A stretch of 64,000 nt of DNA from Chromobacterium violaceum ATCC 12472 (GCF_000007705.1 NC_005085.1:1373752-1437751), one strand, 5' to 3'; shown: positions 26,783 through 35,619, counted from the stretch's first letter. Notes: a model not told the origin generated them from the sequence alone. Program-made: numbers and translations.

Positions 26783-27574
26783 TTATTCCATCCAGCCCGG
26801 CTTGCGCATCTCGATCAGCGCGCGCATGCCTTCGCGCCCTTCGTCGCTCATTCGCACCGTCAGGCTGTGTTCGATGCAGCGCTGCATCACCTGGGGCGTG
26901 ATCTCCTGCTTGCCGATCTCGCCTATCAGATGCTTGGTGGCGCGCATCGCCGCCGGGCTGTTCAGCAGCAGTTGGCCCACCATATGCTCCACCGCGGCGT
27001 TCAGCTCGTCGTTTTCCACCACCTGATGGATCAGGCCCAGCCGCTTGGCCTTGCCGGCGTTGAAGCGCTCGGCGGTGATGCTGTAGCGCCGGGTGGCGCG
27101 TTCGCCTATCGCGCGGATCAGGTAGGGGGCGGTGAGCGCGGGAATCTGGCCGAACCTGACGTCGGCGAGGCTGTACAGCGCTTCGGACGCGCTGATGGTG
27201 ATGTCGCAACAGGCGACCATGGCCACGCCCAGGCCGAAGGCCGAGCCCTGGACCTTGGCCAGCGTCGGCTTGGGCAGCGTGTCCAGCGTATGCAGCAGCC
27301 GCGCGATCTGTTGCGCGTAGCGGTTCAGCTCGTTGGCGGAGAATTCCGCCAGCCGGCGCAGCCACTCCGGATCATGGCCGGCGGAGAAGCTGATGCCGCT
27401 GCCGGTCAATACCACCATGCGCACCGTGGCGTCTTCCGCCAGCGTTTCCAGCGTGGCGGCCAAGAGGCTGATGGTTTCGTCGTCCAGCGCATTGTGCAGG
27501 CCCGGGCGGTTCAGCGCGACGGTGGCGATGCCACGGTTGTCCACGCTCAGCGTTACGGCGTCGGTGCTCATCAT
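26783..27574 (-). CDS. Enoyl-CoA hydratase/isomerase family protein
   Basis: A 263-residue crotonase-fold protein. Oxyanion-hole segments are SGISFSAGHDPEWL (first) and KVQGSAFGLGVAMVACCDITISA (second). The downstream VRFGQIPALTAPYLIRAIGERATRRYSIT is typical of hydratases. It probably hydrates an enoyl-CoA in fatty or amino acid breakdown; methylglutaconyl-CoA hydratase-like members look similar, and the substrate is not certain. AGGGGGA lies before the tandem ATGs. It follows an alpha/beta hydrolase gene on the same strand with a 34-nt gap. Confidence 0.88.
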   Translation of the reverse strand: MMSTDAVTLSVDNRGIATVALNRPGLHNALDDETISLLAATLETLAEDATVRMVVLTGSGISFSAGHDPEWLRRLAEFSANELNRYAQQIARLLHTLDTLPKPTLAKVQGSAFGLGVAMVACCDITISASEALYSLADVRFGQIPALTAPYLIRAIGERATRRYSITAERFNAGKAKRLGLIHQVVENDELNAAVEHMVGQLLLNSPAAMRATKHLIGEIGKQEITPQVMQRCIEHSLTVRMSDEGREGMRALIEMRKPGWME

Positions 27575-27608
27575 GTTTCCCCCTGTCTTGAAAGAATGGT
27601 TGGCCGCC

Positions 27609-28397
27609 TCAGTCCTGGCGGAAGCGGACGATGGCGCGGGCGAAGGCTTCCACGGCTTCGATGTGCAGCACGTGGGCGGCGCCGGGCAGCACTTCCAGCT
27701 CCGCGCCCGGTATCAGTTCCTGCAGCAGCCGCGCCTGGTACAGCGGCGTCAGCCGGTCTTCGTCTCCGACCAGTATATGCACCGGGAGTTGCAATTGCGG
27801 CAGCCAGGTCCGCGCGTCGTGTTGGCGGACGCCGTTGATCAGCCGGATCACCGCATCCCAGTCCACCATGCCCGCCAGCAGCTTCAGATCGTCCAGCATC
27901 GCGGCGTTGCCGGCCAGGAAGCGGCTGGAGAACAGCCAGGGCACGCTGACCTGGTAGCGCAGATCGAGCCCGCCCTGGTTGTTGGCGGCGATCCAGCTGT
28001 CGCCGATGTGATGGTTGACGGTATCGGCCCAGGCCAGCGTGCCGGCCAGCAGCAGGCGGCTCAGCCGGCCGGGATGGCGGTGCGCCAGGTGCTGGGCCAC
28101 CATGCCGCCGTACGACAGGCCGGCCACGTAAGCCTGAGGCAGCTGCAGCCAGTCCAGCAGCGCGGCGGCCAGGTCGGCCTGGTCGGCCAGCGCGTAGAGT
28201 TCGCCCGGCGGGTGTTCGCTCTGCCCCTGGCCGAGGAAATCCATGCGGATCACCCGGAAGTGCGGTTCCAGCAAGGGCATCATCAGCGTCCAGCCCACGG
28301 TGGACATGGTGATGCCGTTCAGCAGCAGCAGGGGCTGGCTGCCGTGGCCGCTTTCCTCGTAGTAGACCTGGTATCCGGCTAGCTGGGCGTGCGGCAT
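27609..28397 (-). CDS. Alpha/beta hydrolase
   Basis: A 262-residue alpha/beta-hydrolase fold protein. The nucleophile elbow is GLSYGGMVAQHLA (Ser about residue 95), the acid is in ILVGDEDRLTP, and the catalytic His is in GAAHVLHIEA. The oxyanion strand is LLLLNGITMS. The substrate is unknown. It is the first gene of a two-gene unit with the enoyl-CoA hydratase-like gene, suggesting a shared acyl/ester catabolic role (inference). Confidence 0.87.
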   Translation of the reverse strand: MPHAQLAGYQVYYEESGHGSQPLLLLNGITMSTVGWTLMMPLLEPHFRVIRMDFLGQGQSEHPPGELYALADQADLAAALLDWLQLPQAYVAGLSYGGMVAQHLAHRHPGRLSRLLLAGTLAWADTVNHHIGDSWIAANNQGGLDLRYQVSVPWLFSSRFLAGNAAMLDDLKLLAGMVDWDAVIRLINGVRQHDARTWLPQLQLPVHILVGDEDRLTPLYQARLLQELIPGAELEVLPGAAHVLHIEAVEAFARAIVRFRQD

Positions 28398-28557
28398 GGC
28401 GGGCGCTCCTGTCCTGGCGGTATCGTCACATTCATTCTAGAACCGGCGGCCTTAGGCTGAACAGGTGGCGGGCGTAAATCCCATTTGTAATGTCGATGAC
28501 ATTTTCAGGGCGTAGATTGCCCGGGTTGAGCGGAATTCGGGCAGTCGGTCGAGAAAT

Positions 28558-30366
28558 ATGCAAACTTGCGTCGAGCCATCCCTGCCGGCGGGGATGGCGG
28601 GGTGGAGCCGGGAACTGGGGCAGATCATAGGCCAGCGCCGGCTGCAGCCGGTGTTCCAGCCCATCGTCGATCTGGAGGCGGGCGGCATACTGGGCTACGA
28701 GGGACTGATACGGGGCCCGTCCGACAGCACGCTGCACTCGCCGATGATGCTGTTCGAGGCGGCGGAGCGCTGCCGGATGCTGCTGTCGCTGGACCTGGCC
28801 TGCCTGCGCGCCTGCGCCGAGCGTTTCGCCGAACTGGACCTGCCCGGCCTGCTGTTCGTCAACATCCACCCGGAAACGCTGCTGGCCGAGGAGTCCCGCC
28901 CCGGCGCGCTGCAGTCCTTCCTGGCCCGCATCGGGCTGGACCCCAAGCGGGTGATACTGGAGCTGACCGAAACCCGGCCCAACGGCGGCTACCTGGCCTT
29001 GCGCGAGGTGACCGCCGGGCATCGCGGACATGGGCTGCGCATCGCGCTGGACGACCTGGGCGAGGGCTTTTCCAATCTCCGGCTGTGGTCGGAGCTTCGG
29101 CCGGACTTCGTCAAGCTGGACAAGCACTTCGTGCAGAACATCCACCTCGATCCGCTGAAAGAGCAGTTCGTGCGCTCGATCGCCGACATCGCCCGCCAGT
29201 CCGGCGCGCTGCTGGTCGCCGAGGGGATAGAGTCCGCGGCCGAGTTGAGAACCTTGTGCCGCCTGGGCGTGGGCTACGGCCAGGGCTACCTGCTGGCCAG
29301 GCCGAAGGCGGCGCCGGCGCGCGAAATGCCGCTGCCCGCCGCGTCGCTGCCGTGGTTCGGCGGCCGCCGCCACGGGCTGCGCAAGCAGCCGTTGGCGCGC
29401 GATCTGTTGCGGGAGGTGGCGCCGCTGGAGGCCGGCGTGCCGAACGAGACCGCCTATCGCCGCTTCGCAGACGACCCGGCCTGCTTCGCCATCCCGGTGG
29501 TGCAGGACGGCGTGCCGGTGGGCCTGCTGCGCCGCCATCATCTGCTGGAAAGCTTCGCCAAGCCCTTCAACCGCGAGCTGTACGGCAAGAAGCCCTGCCA
29601 GCTGATGATGGACAAGCAGCCGCTGGTGGTCAGCGCCGACCTGACCGTGCACGAGCTGTCCAGCCTGGTGGTGGCGGCCGAGCAGCGCTACCTGGTGGAT
29701 GGCTTCATCATCGCCGAAAACGGCCGCTACCTGGGCATGGGCACCGGCTTCGCGCTGATGCGCAAGATCACCGAGCTGCAGCTGTCCGCCGCGCGCTACG
29801 CCAACCCGCTGACCGGCCTGCCCGGCAACGTGCCGATCAGCGAAACCATAGACCGCTTGCTGGAAATGCGGACGCCCTTCGTGGCGGTGTACGCCGATCT
29901 CGACCACTTCAAGCCCTTCAACGATCTGTACGGCTACGCCGCCGGCGACGACTTGATCGAGCTGCTCGCCCGCCTGCTGCTGGAATGCGTGGACCAGGAG
30001 CGCGACTTCGTCGGCCACGTCGGCGGCGACGACTTCGTGGCGCTGATGCAATCGGAAGACTGGGAGGCGCGGCTCAGGGCCATGCTGGCGCGCTTCGGCG
30101 AACAGGCGGCGCGGCACTTTTCCGACGCCCATCGCCTGGCCGGCGGTTTCGAGGTGGCCTCGCGCAACGGCGAACCGGTGTTCCTGCCGCTGACTACCTT
30201 GTCGCTGGGCGTGGTGAGGGTGGGGCCGGGCCAGTATCTGAGCCACCACGAGATCGGCGCGGCGACGGCGGAGGCCAAGAAGCAGGCGAAGAAGCTGCCT
30301 GGAAACAGCTTGTTCGTCGAACGGCGCCAGCCCGGCGCGCCGTCCTGCTGCGCCTGCGGACGCTGA
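28558..30366 (+). CDS. EAL-CBS-GGDEF protein, likely c-di-GMP phosphodiesterase
   Basis: A 602-residue cytoplasmic protein. The EAL domain (about 20-260) has all catalytic positions: YEGLIRG (E-x-L), FVNIHPE, LELTET, IALDDLGEG, FVKLD, LLVAEGIES and YGQGYLL. A CBS-pair-like linker (about 285-410) follows, then a GGDEF domain (about 425-590) with YADLDHFKPFNDLYGY. Its signature is GGDDF (VGGDDFVAL), where the fourth position is Asp not Glu, so cyclase activity is doubtful and it may serve as a GTP-binding regulatory domain. No membrane segment. The start at 28558 has no strong ribosome binding site. Confidence 0.92.
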   Translation: MQTCVEPSLPAGMAGWSRELGQIIGQRRLQPVFQPIVDLEAGGILGYEGLIRGPSDSTLHSPMMLFEAAERCRMLLSLDLACLRACAERFAELDLPGLLFVNIHPETLLAEESRPGALQSFLARIGLDPKRVILELTETRPNGGYLALREVTAGHRGHGLRIALDDLGEGFSNLRLWSELRPDFVKLDKHFVQNIHLDPLKEQFVRSIADIARQSGALLVAEGIESAAELRTLCRLGVGYGQGYLLARPKAAPAREMPLPAASLPWFGGRRHGLRKQPLARDLLREVAPLEAGVPNETAYRRFADDPACFAIPVVQDGVPVGLLRRHHLLESFAKPFNRELYGKKPCQLMMDKQPLVVSADLTVHELSSLVVAAEQRYLVDGFIIAENGRYLGMGTGFALMRKITELQLSAARYANPLTGLPGNVPISETIDRLLEMRTPFVAVYADLDHFKPFNDLYGYAAGDDLIELLARLLLECVDQERDFVGHVGGDDFVALMQSEDWEARLRAMLARFGEQAARHFSDAHRLAGGFEVASRNGEPVFLPLTTLSLGVVRVGPGQYLSHHEIGAATAEAKKQAKKLPGNSLFVERRQPGAPSCCACGR

Positions 30367-30426
30367 TTCTCAGCTTCGCGCTGCTCCGCGAGCCTATCCA
30401 CAAGTGTTTGATGTCTTAAACGCAAT

Positions 30427-30450
30427 AATGCCGCGGCGCGGCATTTTCCT
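30427..30450 (+). terminator. Terminator after the EAL-GGDEF gene
   Basis: AATGCCGC and GCGGCATT form an 8-bp stem around GGC, followed by TTTCCTT. Confidence 0.65.
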
Positions 30451-30803
30451 TGCTGAGGCGCGCAAGCCACAGACTATCGTTCTAGTGCGGTCAATCTATT
30501 GATCGTCGCTTGTCAAATTTCTTAAACATGGCATAGGCTGTGTCCACCACCGGCGCGCCAGACGCCGGCTGCCGCCCGCACCGCGGCAGGGGAGTGTGAG
30601 GACTTCTTGCCGCAGACCCGCGCCGCGGCATCGGGCCCGCTCTCCCCATCGCTTCATCTTTCCCGGCAATGCCGGCCGCGCTTTGCCATGCTGTAAGCGT
30701 GCCGGCAGCGTCAAGACGGTGGATGTTATGTCCACCGCGTGTCTCAAGCGTCCAAAACAGCAAGCGGCGCCGGCAGGGCGCCGCAGTCGGAGGGAGTGGG
30801 AAC
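30451..30803. other. Upstream region of the putrescine ABC ATPase gene
   Basis: About 350 nt without a gene. TTGTCA near 30512 could be a -35 box but no good -10 follows. Presumably carries the promoter for the two downstream genes; nothing firmer is visible. Confidence 0.4.
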
Positions 30804-31979
30804 ATGTCGGAAGCCATCGCGGCCAGCAAGCAAGCAGCCAGCCCCATCGCCAGCGCCGCCCCGGCGCATGCCGTCGCCGGGAACGAACCGCCGTATCTGC
30901 GGATCAGCGGCGTGGTGAAGAAGTTCGGCGACCACCTGGCGGTGGATCATATCGACCTCGACATCCGCCGCAACGAGATCTTCGCCTTGCTGGGCAGCTC
31001 CGGCTGCGGCAAGTCCACGCTGCTGCGCATGCTGGCGGGCATGGAGACGCCCACCGCCGGGCGCATCATCCTGGACGGGCAGGACATGCAGGGACTGCGG
31101 CCGTACGAGCGGCCGGTCAACATGATGTTCCAGAATTACGCGCTGTTCCCGCACATGACGGTGGAGCAGAACGTCGCCTTCGGCCTGAAGCAGGACGGCG
31201 CGCCGCGCGACGAGATCGCCGAGCGGGTGGCGAAAATGCTGGACCTGGTGCAGATGCGCAAATACGCCGGCCGCAAGCCGCACCAGCTGTCCGGCGGCCA
31301 GCAGCAGCGGGTGGCGCTGGCGCGCAGCCTGGTGAAGCGGCCCAAGCTGCTGCTGCTGGACGAGCCGCTGGGCGCGCTGGACAAGAAGCTCAGGCAGCAG
31401 ACCCAGCTGGAGCTGGTCAACACCATCGAGGCGGTGGGCGTCACCTGCATCATGGTCACCCACGACCAGGAAGAGGCGATGACCATGTCCAGCCGCATCG
31501 GCATCATGAGCGAAGGCAAACTGCTGCAGGTGGGCACGCCGACCGAGATCTACGAATACCCAAGCTGCCGCTTCACCGCCGAATTCATCGGCGAGACCAA
31601 TATGTTCGAAGGCGCGGTGGTGGTGGACGAGCCGGACCGGGTGGAGATCAATTCCCGGGAGCTGGGCGGCGTCATCCACATCGACCACGGCATCACCGGC
31701 CCCAAGGGCATGCACGTGTGGGCCAGCGTGCGGCCGGAGGACGTGCGGCTGGACAAGCAGCCGCTGCCGCCGGGCGCCAACCGCGCCGCCGGCACGGTGC
31801 GCGACATCGCCTATCTGGGGAGCTACTCCGTCTATCACGTGCAACTGGCGGGCGGCAAGATCGTCAAAGCCGTGGTGCCATCGTCGCGCTGGTGCGACGC
31901 CAACGAGACCGCCCCCACCTGGGACGAGACGGTCTACCTCAGCTGGCGCGCCGATTCGCCGGTGGTGCTGACCCAGTGA
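30804..31979 (+). CDS. potG: Polyamine (putrescine) ABC transporter ATP-binding protein, PotG-like
   Basis: A 391-residue ABC ATPase. Walker A is [15 protein letters not shown], then the Q-loop [14 protein letters not shown], signature [16 protein letters not shown], Walker [17 protein letters not shown] and switch His [12 protein letters not shown]-terminal TOBE domain (from about 290) has IHIDHGI and [11 protein letters not shown]. The pattern is closest to PotG of the PotFGHI putrescine importer. The cognate permeases and binding protein are not adjacent, which is unusual. GGAGGG precedes the ATG. The next gene is a putrescine-oxidising type flavoenzyme, supporting a polyamine role. Confidence 0.9.
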   Translation: MSEAIAASKQAASPIASAAPAHAVAGNEPPYLRISGVVKKFGDHLAVDHIDLDIRRNEIFALLGSSGCGKSTLLRMLAGMETPTAGRIILDGQDMQGLRPYERPVNMMFQNYALFPHMTVEQNVAFGLKQDGAPRDEIAERVAKMLDLVQMRKYAGRKPHQLSGGQQQRVALARSLVKRPKLLLLDEPLGALDKKLRQQTQLELVNTIEAVGVTCIMVTHDQEEAMTMSSRIGIMSEGKLLQVGTPTEIYEYPSCRFTAEFIGETNMFEGAVVVDEPDRVEINSRELGGVIHIDHGITGPKGMHVWASVRPEDVRLDKQPLPPGANRAAGTVRDIAYLGSYSVYHVQLAGGKIVKAVVPSSRWCDANETAPTWDETVYLSWRADSPVVLTQ

Positions 31980-32034
31980 CATCCGCGTCCCCGGCCCGCC
32001 GGGGGCTTTCTTTCCGATCCGCCCTGAGGACTTT

Positions 32035-33324
32035 ATGCTGCGTTTCGCCCATCAGCCCCATCCGCCATCCTATTACGCCGCCACCGCCCACGCCTGGGAC
32101 CCGCAGCCTCCGCTGCGCGGCGAGGCCGGCTGCGACGTGTGCGTGGTGGGCGGCGGACTGGCCGGGCTGTCGGCGGCGTTGAACCTGCGGGAGAAGGGCT
32201 TCTCCGTCATCCTGCTGGAGGGCTCGCATGTCGGCTTCGGCGCCTCCGGCCGCAACGGCGGCCAGGTGATCGCCGGCTACGCCGGCGACATCGAAAGCAT
32301 CCGCGCCCAGGTGGGCGACGAGGCGGCCAAGGCGCTGTGGGACATGTCGGTGGAGGCGGTGGAGATCATAGACGAGCGCGTGCGCCGCCACGGCATCCAG
32401 TGCGACTGGCAGCGCGGCTATGTCAGCGCGGCGGTCAAGCCGCGCCATCTGCGGGAGCTGGAAGCCTGGCAGCGCGAGGCCGAAGAGCGCTACGGCTACG
32501 GCGGCATGCGGCTGTGGGACCGGGCGGCGCTGCGCGGCAAGCTGGCCAGCGAGCGCTACCAGGGCGGCCTGTTCGATCCCCGCTCCGGCCATCTGCACCC
32601 GCTCAACTACACGCTGGGCCTGGCCCGCGCGGCGCTGGCTGCCGGCGTGGCCATCCACGAGCAGACGCCGGTTTTACGCATCGAACAGGGCGACGCGCCC
32701 AAGGCATTCACCGAGCATGGCGTCGTGCGTTGCCGCCACTTGGTGCTGGCCTGCAATTCCTACATCGGCGCGCTGGCGCCGCAGTTGGAGCGGCGCATCA
32801 TGCCGGCCGGCACCTATGTGATCGCCACCGAGCCGTTGGGCGAGGAGAGGGCGCGCGCGCTGATCGCCGACAATATGGCGGTGTGCGACACCAACTTCGT
32901 GCTCGACTACTACCGGCTGTCCGCCGACCACCGTCTGCTGTTCGGCGGCAAGGTCAGCTATTCCGGCCACGAGCCGCGCGATCTGGCCGGCGCCATGCGC
33001 GCCGACATGCTGCGCGTGTTCCCGCAGTTGGCCGATGTCGGCATTGCCTATGCCTGGGGCGGCTTCTGCGACATCACCGTCAACCGCGCGCCGGACTTCG
33101 GCCGCCTGTCCGGCAGCGTCTACTACCTGCAAGGCTTTTCCGGACACGGCGTCAACATCACCGGCCTGGCCGGCAAGGTGGTGGCCGAAGCGATCGCCGG
33201 CACCTCGTCGCGGTTGGACCTGTTTTCCAAGATCCGCCACCGCGACTTTCCCGGCGGCAAGCTGCTGCGCACCCCGGCGCTGGTGTTGGGGATGGCTTAC
33301 TACCGGATCAGGGATTATCTGTAG
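32035..33324 (+). CDS. puuB: FAD-dependent oxidoreductase, gamma-glutamylputrescine oxidase-like (PuuB family)
   Basis: A 429-residue DAO-fold flavoenzyme. The Rossmann GxGxxG is CVVGGGLAGLSAALNLREKG, the flavin contact is GFGASGRNGGQVI, and the C-terminal FAD loop is YYLQGFSGHGVNITGLAGKVVAEAI. The N-terminus SYYAATAHAWDPQPPLRGE is characteristic of PuuB-type amine oxidases, which oxidise gamma-glutamyl-putrescine. Co-directional with the PotG-like ATPase (55-nt gap), consistent with putrescine import and catabolism. Other puu genes are absent. The exact substrate remains inferred. Confidence 0.87.
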   Translation: MLRFAHQPHPPSYYAATAHAWDPQPPLRGEAGCDVCVVGGGLAGLSAALNLREKGFSVILLEGSHVGFGASGRNGGQVIAGYAGDIESIRAQVGDEAAKALWDMSVEAVEIIDERVRRHGIQCDWQRGYVSAAVKPRHLRELEAWQREAEERYGYGGMRLWDRAALRGKLASERYQGGLFDPRSGHLHPLNYTLGLARAALAAGVAIHEQTPVLRIEQGDAPKAFTEHGVVRCRHLVLACNSYIGALAPQLERRIMPAGTYVIATEPLGEERARALIADNMAVCDTNFVLDYYRLSADHRLLFGGKVSYSGHEPRDLAGAMRADMLRVFPQLADVGIAYAWGGFCDITVNRAPDFGRLSGSVYYLQGFSGHGVNITGLAGKVVAEAIAGTSSRLDLFSKIRHRDFPGGKLLRTPALVLGMAYYRIRDYL

Positions 33325-33352
33325 ACAGCGCCGGCGTAGGCGTTATGTCTGA

Positions 33353-33390
33353 AGCCCGAGCATGTGATAGCGTGCTCGGGCTATTTATTT
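33353..33390 (+). terminator. Terminator after the amine oxidase gene
   Basis: AGCCCGAGCA and TGCTCGGGCT form a 10-bp stem followed by ATTTATTTTAT. Confidence 0.85.
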
Positions 33391-33485
33391 TATTGGTCGT
33401 TTACCGGGAAATAATTGCGGGCTTATTTGCTGTATCATGTTGATTTTATAGATCTAAGGCTTTTCTCCGCTTGTGTGGTCCTGCT

Positions 33486-33535
33486 TTCTCGGTAAACGTT
33501 GGGCTTCATTTCATTCAGCCCAACCTACGGCCCTG
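33486..33535 (+). repeat. Half-copy of the island palindromic repeat (copy 1)
   Basis: Contains CGGTAAACGTTGGGCTTC, a short ATTTCATT spacer and CAGCCCAACCTACGGCC. The inner TTGGGCT/AGCCCAA arms form a hairpin. It abuts the truncated 5' end of the toxin-like frame. Confidence 0.8.
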
Positions 33536-33819
33536 AACTTGTCGGTAAAGATCTATACGGATATACACATCCGAATGGGGCGATTGATCTTTATCCGGAT
33601 ACATTCACAAATACAGAACAGCTTGTGAAAACGATTGGTCATGAACGGACCCACACGATGCAAATTGATTTGTATGGCCATCCGAATCGATTTGCAGACG
33701 ATCCTTTACGTTTGAATCAAGAGCTTCGGCTAAATGAAAATGCTGCACATGGCATTGAAGACAGTTTTTGGCAGTGCTATCAGAAGAACAAAACAGGGCG
33801 ACTTGAGGGGGGTGAATAA
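33499..33819 (+). pseudogene. Remnant of a polymorphic toxin C-terminal domain with HExxH zinc-protease motif
   Basis: From about residue 12 the 106-residue frame reads PELVGKDLYGYTHPNGAIDLYPDTF as in Rhs/polymorphic-toxin tips. It continues with the metallopeptidase motif GHERTHTMQ (HExxH) and a downstream NENAAHGIED that could give the third zinc ligand. The first 11 residues are encoded by the palindromic repeat, so the original delivery protein has been cut off and replaced by the repeat. No proper start codon is present (a TTG inside the repeat). GC is low. It overlaps the next gene by one base (TAATG). Likely an orphan toxin tip, expressed poorly or not at all. Confidence 0.7.
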
Positions 33820-34103
33820 TGGTCAATAACTTTACTTACCTAGATTGGGTGAAATACTTGCCGGCTAGCGATGCTGGATATGCTCAGTGTTCATGCCCGG
33901 TTTGTAATTCCATCGGCCTTTCTTATCAGTACTTTGGCTTTACTGATAGTGAATTCGGCTGGAAATTGATTTGGTGTCGATCGTGCATGAATGGTATTCG
34001 AATTTCCAGGACGAGAGTTCCTGCTGAGGCACAGCCTCTTATTGCTGACGAGGACCAAGAGCAGTTTCTCAATCAGCACTCAGAAATTAACCTGATCGCA
34101 TAG
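33819..34103 (+). CDS. Putative immunity protein with two CxxC motifs
   Basis: A 94-residue acidic protein with ATG overlapping the preceding stop (TAATG) and a strong GAGGGGGG site. It has a Cys cluster CSCPVC (about 24-29) and a second WCRSC (about 52-56) that together look like a zinc ribbon. Conserved-looking segments are LSYQYFGFTDSEFGWKLIWC and GIRISRTRVP. The immediate coupling to a toxin-tip frame is the layout of polymorphic toxin/immunity pairs, so an immunity role is inferred from context. I cannot name the family. Confidence 0.7.
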   Translation: MVNNFTYLDWVKYLPASDAGYAQCSCPVCNSIGLSYQYFGFTDSEFGWKLIWCRSCMNGIRISRTRVPAEAQPLIADEDQEQFLNQHSEINLIA

Positions 34104-34556
34104 TTTAATCGGACCAAGCCTTTCGTGGGAAGGTTCGGTGTTTAAAATGCGGCGGTTATAACATTGGAGAGTGTTGAGGGAAGATTTGCAGGCTCTTCTC
34201 GAGAGGTCGGTTTCATTGTTGATAGCCAAAGTGGTTAGGGCCGTAGATACCGTCTTTCACGTCAAGCGGCTCTTGCGTAGTCGGCCCGGTAAGGTTGGCG
34301 TGTTTTCACGGCCGTACGGTGCAATCGTAGGGTGCGACACCCGGCCTGTACATGAACGACGTTACGGTTTAATTGCCGGGCGCCGCACCACCTGTCTGTG
34401 CGAATGGTAAACCGGTGATCGCGTTCCCCGGATAATTGATGGATGTTGTGAGTTTGACGTGGGTCGCATCGCGGCCAAGTGCCGCCACGGGGCGGGACGT
34501 TGCCCGGCAGCTAGGTAGGGCAGGCTGACCAGAGGTCATGCCTACGTGCTGAATCA
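34104..34556. other. Non-coding, possibly decayed stretch in the low-GC patch
   Basis: No convincing gene. Contains short frames without start signals and mixed GC content, so it may be decayed coding DNA. No named element recognised. Confidence 0.4.
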
Positions 34557-34685
34557 GGGCCGTAGGTTGGGCTGAGCTTGCAAAGCCCAACGTTCACCGC
34601 GACATATGGCTATCAATATTTAGGGGGTCATGCATTTTCTCGGTGAACGTTGGGCTTCATTTCATTCAGCCCAACCTACGGCCTG
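34557..34685. repeat. Full inverted copy of the island palindromic repeat (copy 2)
   Basis: The left arm (CCGTAGGTTGGGCTGA at 34560, then AAGCCCAACGTTCACCG) and the right arm (CGGTGAACGTTGGGCTT, then CAGCCCAACCTACGG ending 34682) are inverted relative to each other around a 35-nt centre. Each arm is also a small palindrome. The whole is a MITE-like element of about 128 nt. Confidence 0.8.
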
Positions 34686-34732
34686 GTTTTTTTGTTGTAT
34701 TATGCTGATTTTCAAGGCTTGATCTTTTTTAG

Positions 34733-34830
34733 GATCGTAAGTTGGGCTGGGCTTGATAAGCCCAATGTATCACCTCGATACATTTCGATCAATATTTATG
34801 GGGCCGTATTTATTGGTAAACGTTGGGTTT
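34733..34830. repeat. Degraded copy of the palindromic repeat (copy 3)
   Basis: AGTTGGGCTGGGCTTGAT then AAGCCCAATG, and later TTGGTAAACGTTGGGTTTTA. Clearly related to copy 2 but diverged, lacking the final AGCCCAACCTACGG arm. Confidence 0.65.
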
Positions 34831-34956
34831 TATTATTGTCTATCGAGGATGATGATGTGTATCGAAGAGTAAAGTAGAGAATGCTTGTGGCTGGAGTTGA
34901 AGTGATTGTGCCGGGATGATTGTTGTAATCTGAAATGTCGAGGTCGGGTGGAAGAA

Positions 34957-35085
34957 GGTCGTAGGTTCGGCTGAGCTTGCGAAGCCCAACGCTCGGTGCG
35001 ATATATGGTGATTTATATTTATGGGTTCGTGAATTTTCTCGGTAAACGTTGGGCTTCATTTCATTCAGCCCAACCTACGGCCCTG
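34957..35085. repeat. Full inverted copy of the palindromic repeat (copy 4)
   Basis: Left arm GTCGTAGGTTCGGCTGAGC with GAAGCCCAACG; right arm CGGTAAACGTTGGGCTTC to CAGCCCAACCTACGGCC. Same layout and length as copy 2. Confidence 0.8.
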
Positions 35086-35108
35086 TTCCTAAGAAAAGAT
35101 AATGCAGA

Positions 35109-35483
35109 ATGAATTGTTTAATGGTGGATCCTTCAGATTTTGATATTTGGGCGCGAGTGGATGTGGGAGCATCTTTAGCTGTGGCAGAGTGGCTTGCTAA
35201 AAACTTAGCCATATCGAAAATAGATGCTTTTCGTGCGATATCGCCAGCAATGAAGGCTAGTCAATATATACAGATATATTCTGGGTATGGTTGGAGTGAG
35301 TTGCCAAAGTTATTGGAAAATTTGCCACCGTTTGTTTTGTCAGGGACTGCTGCTTTTGCCAAGGTGGATTGTAGTCCTGAGTACAAAGTCAGTTATTGTG
35401 AAGAGCATAAGCTGTATCATCGCCCTGCTGGGTGCCCCATATGTTCTGGAAACTATATTCATGAAGGGTGTCGAGGAGGTTAA
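35109..35483 (+). CDS. Hypothetical protein with C-terminal zinc-ribbon-like motif
   Basis: A 124-residue low-GC frame. The first 85 residues are probably helical (VGASLAVAEWLAKNLAISKIDAFRAI, KASQYIQIYSGYGW). The end has YCEEHKLYHRPAGCPICSGNY, a C-x2-H...C-x2-C arrangement. No family recognised. It sits between two copies of the palindromic repeat, like a cassette, and may be an orphan immunity-type gene (inference). The ribosome binding site is weak, and the start could be the ATG at 35121. Confidence 0.55.
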   Translation: MNCLMVDPSDFDIWARVDVGASLAVAEWLAKNLAISKIDAFRAISPAMKASQYIQIYSGYGWSELPKLLENLPPFVLSGTAAFAKVDCSPEYKVSYCEEHKLYHRPAGCPICSGNYIHEGCRGG

Positions 35484-35570
35484 TTTTCTTGTGCTGACTT
35501 GGAAAAGGTCTTACTTGTATGGTTGGTAAGGTTGGTGTGCTGTTTTAAAATAAGTGACCTTCTATATTTC

Positions 35571-35619
35571 ATCTCGGTAAACTTTGGGCTTCATTTCATT
35601 CAGCCCAAGCTACGGTCTG
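35571..35619 (+). repeat. Half-copy of the island palindromic repeat (copy 5)
   Basis: CTCGGTAAACTTTGGGCTTC, then ATTTCATT and CAGCCCAAGCTACGG. Two substitutions relative to copy 1. Confidence 0.75.

Noticed and set aside
33486..35619. Repeats considered as a CRISPR array
   Set aside because: Copies are unevenly spaced by hundreds of bases, differ in length and orientation and have no cas genes; they are palindromic intergenic elements.
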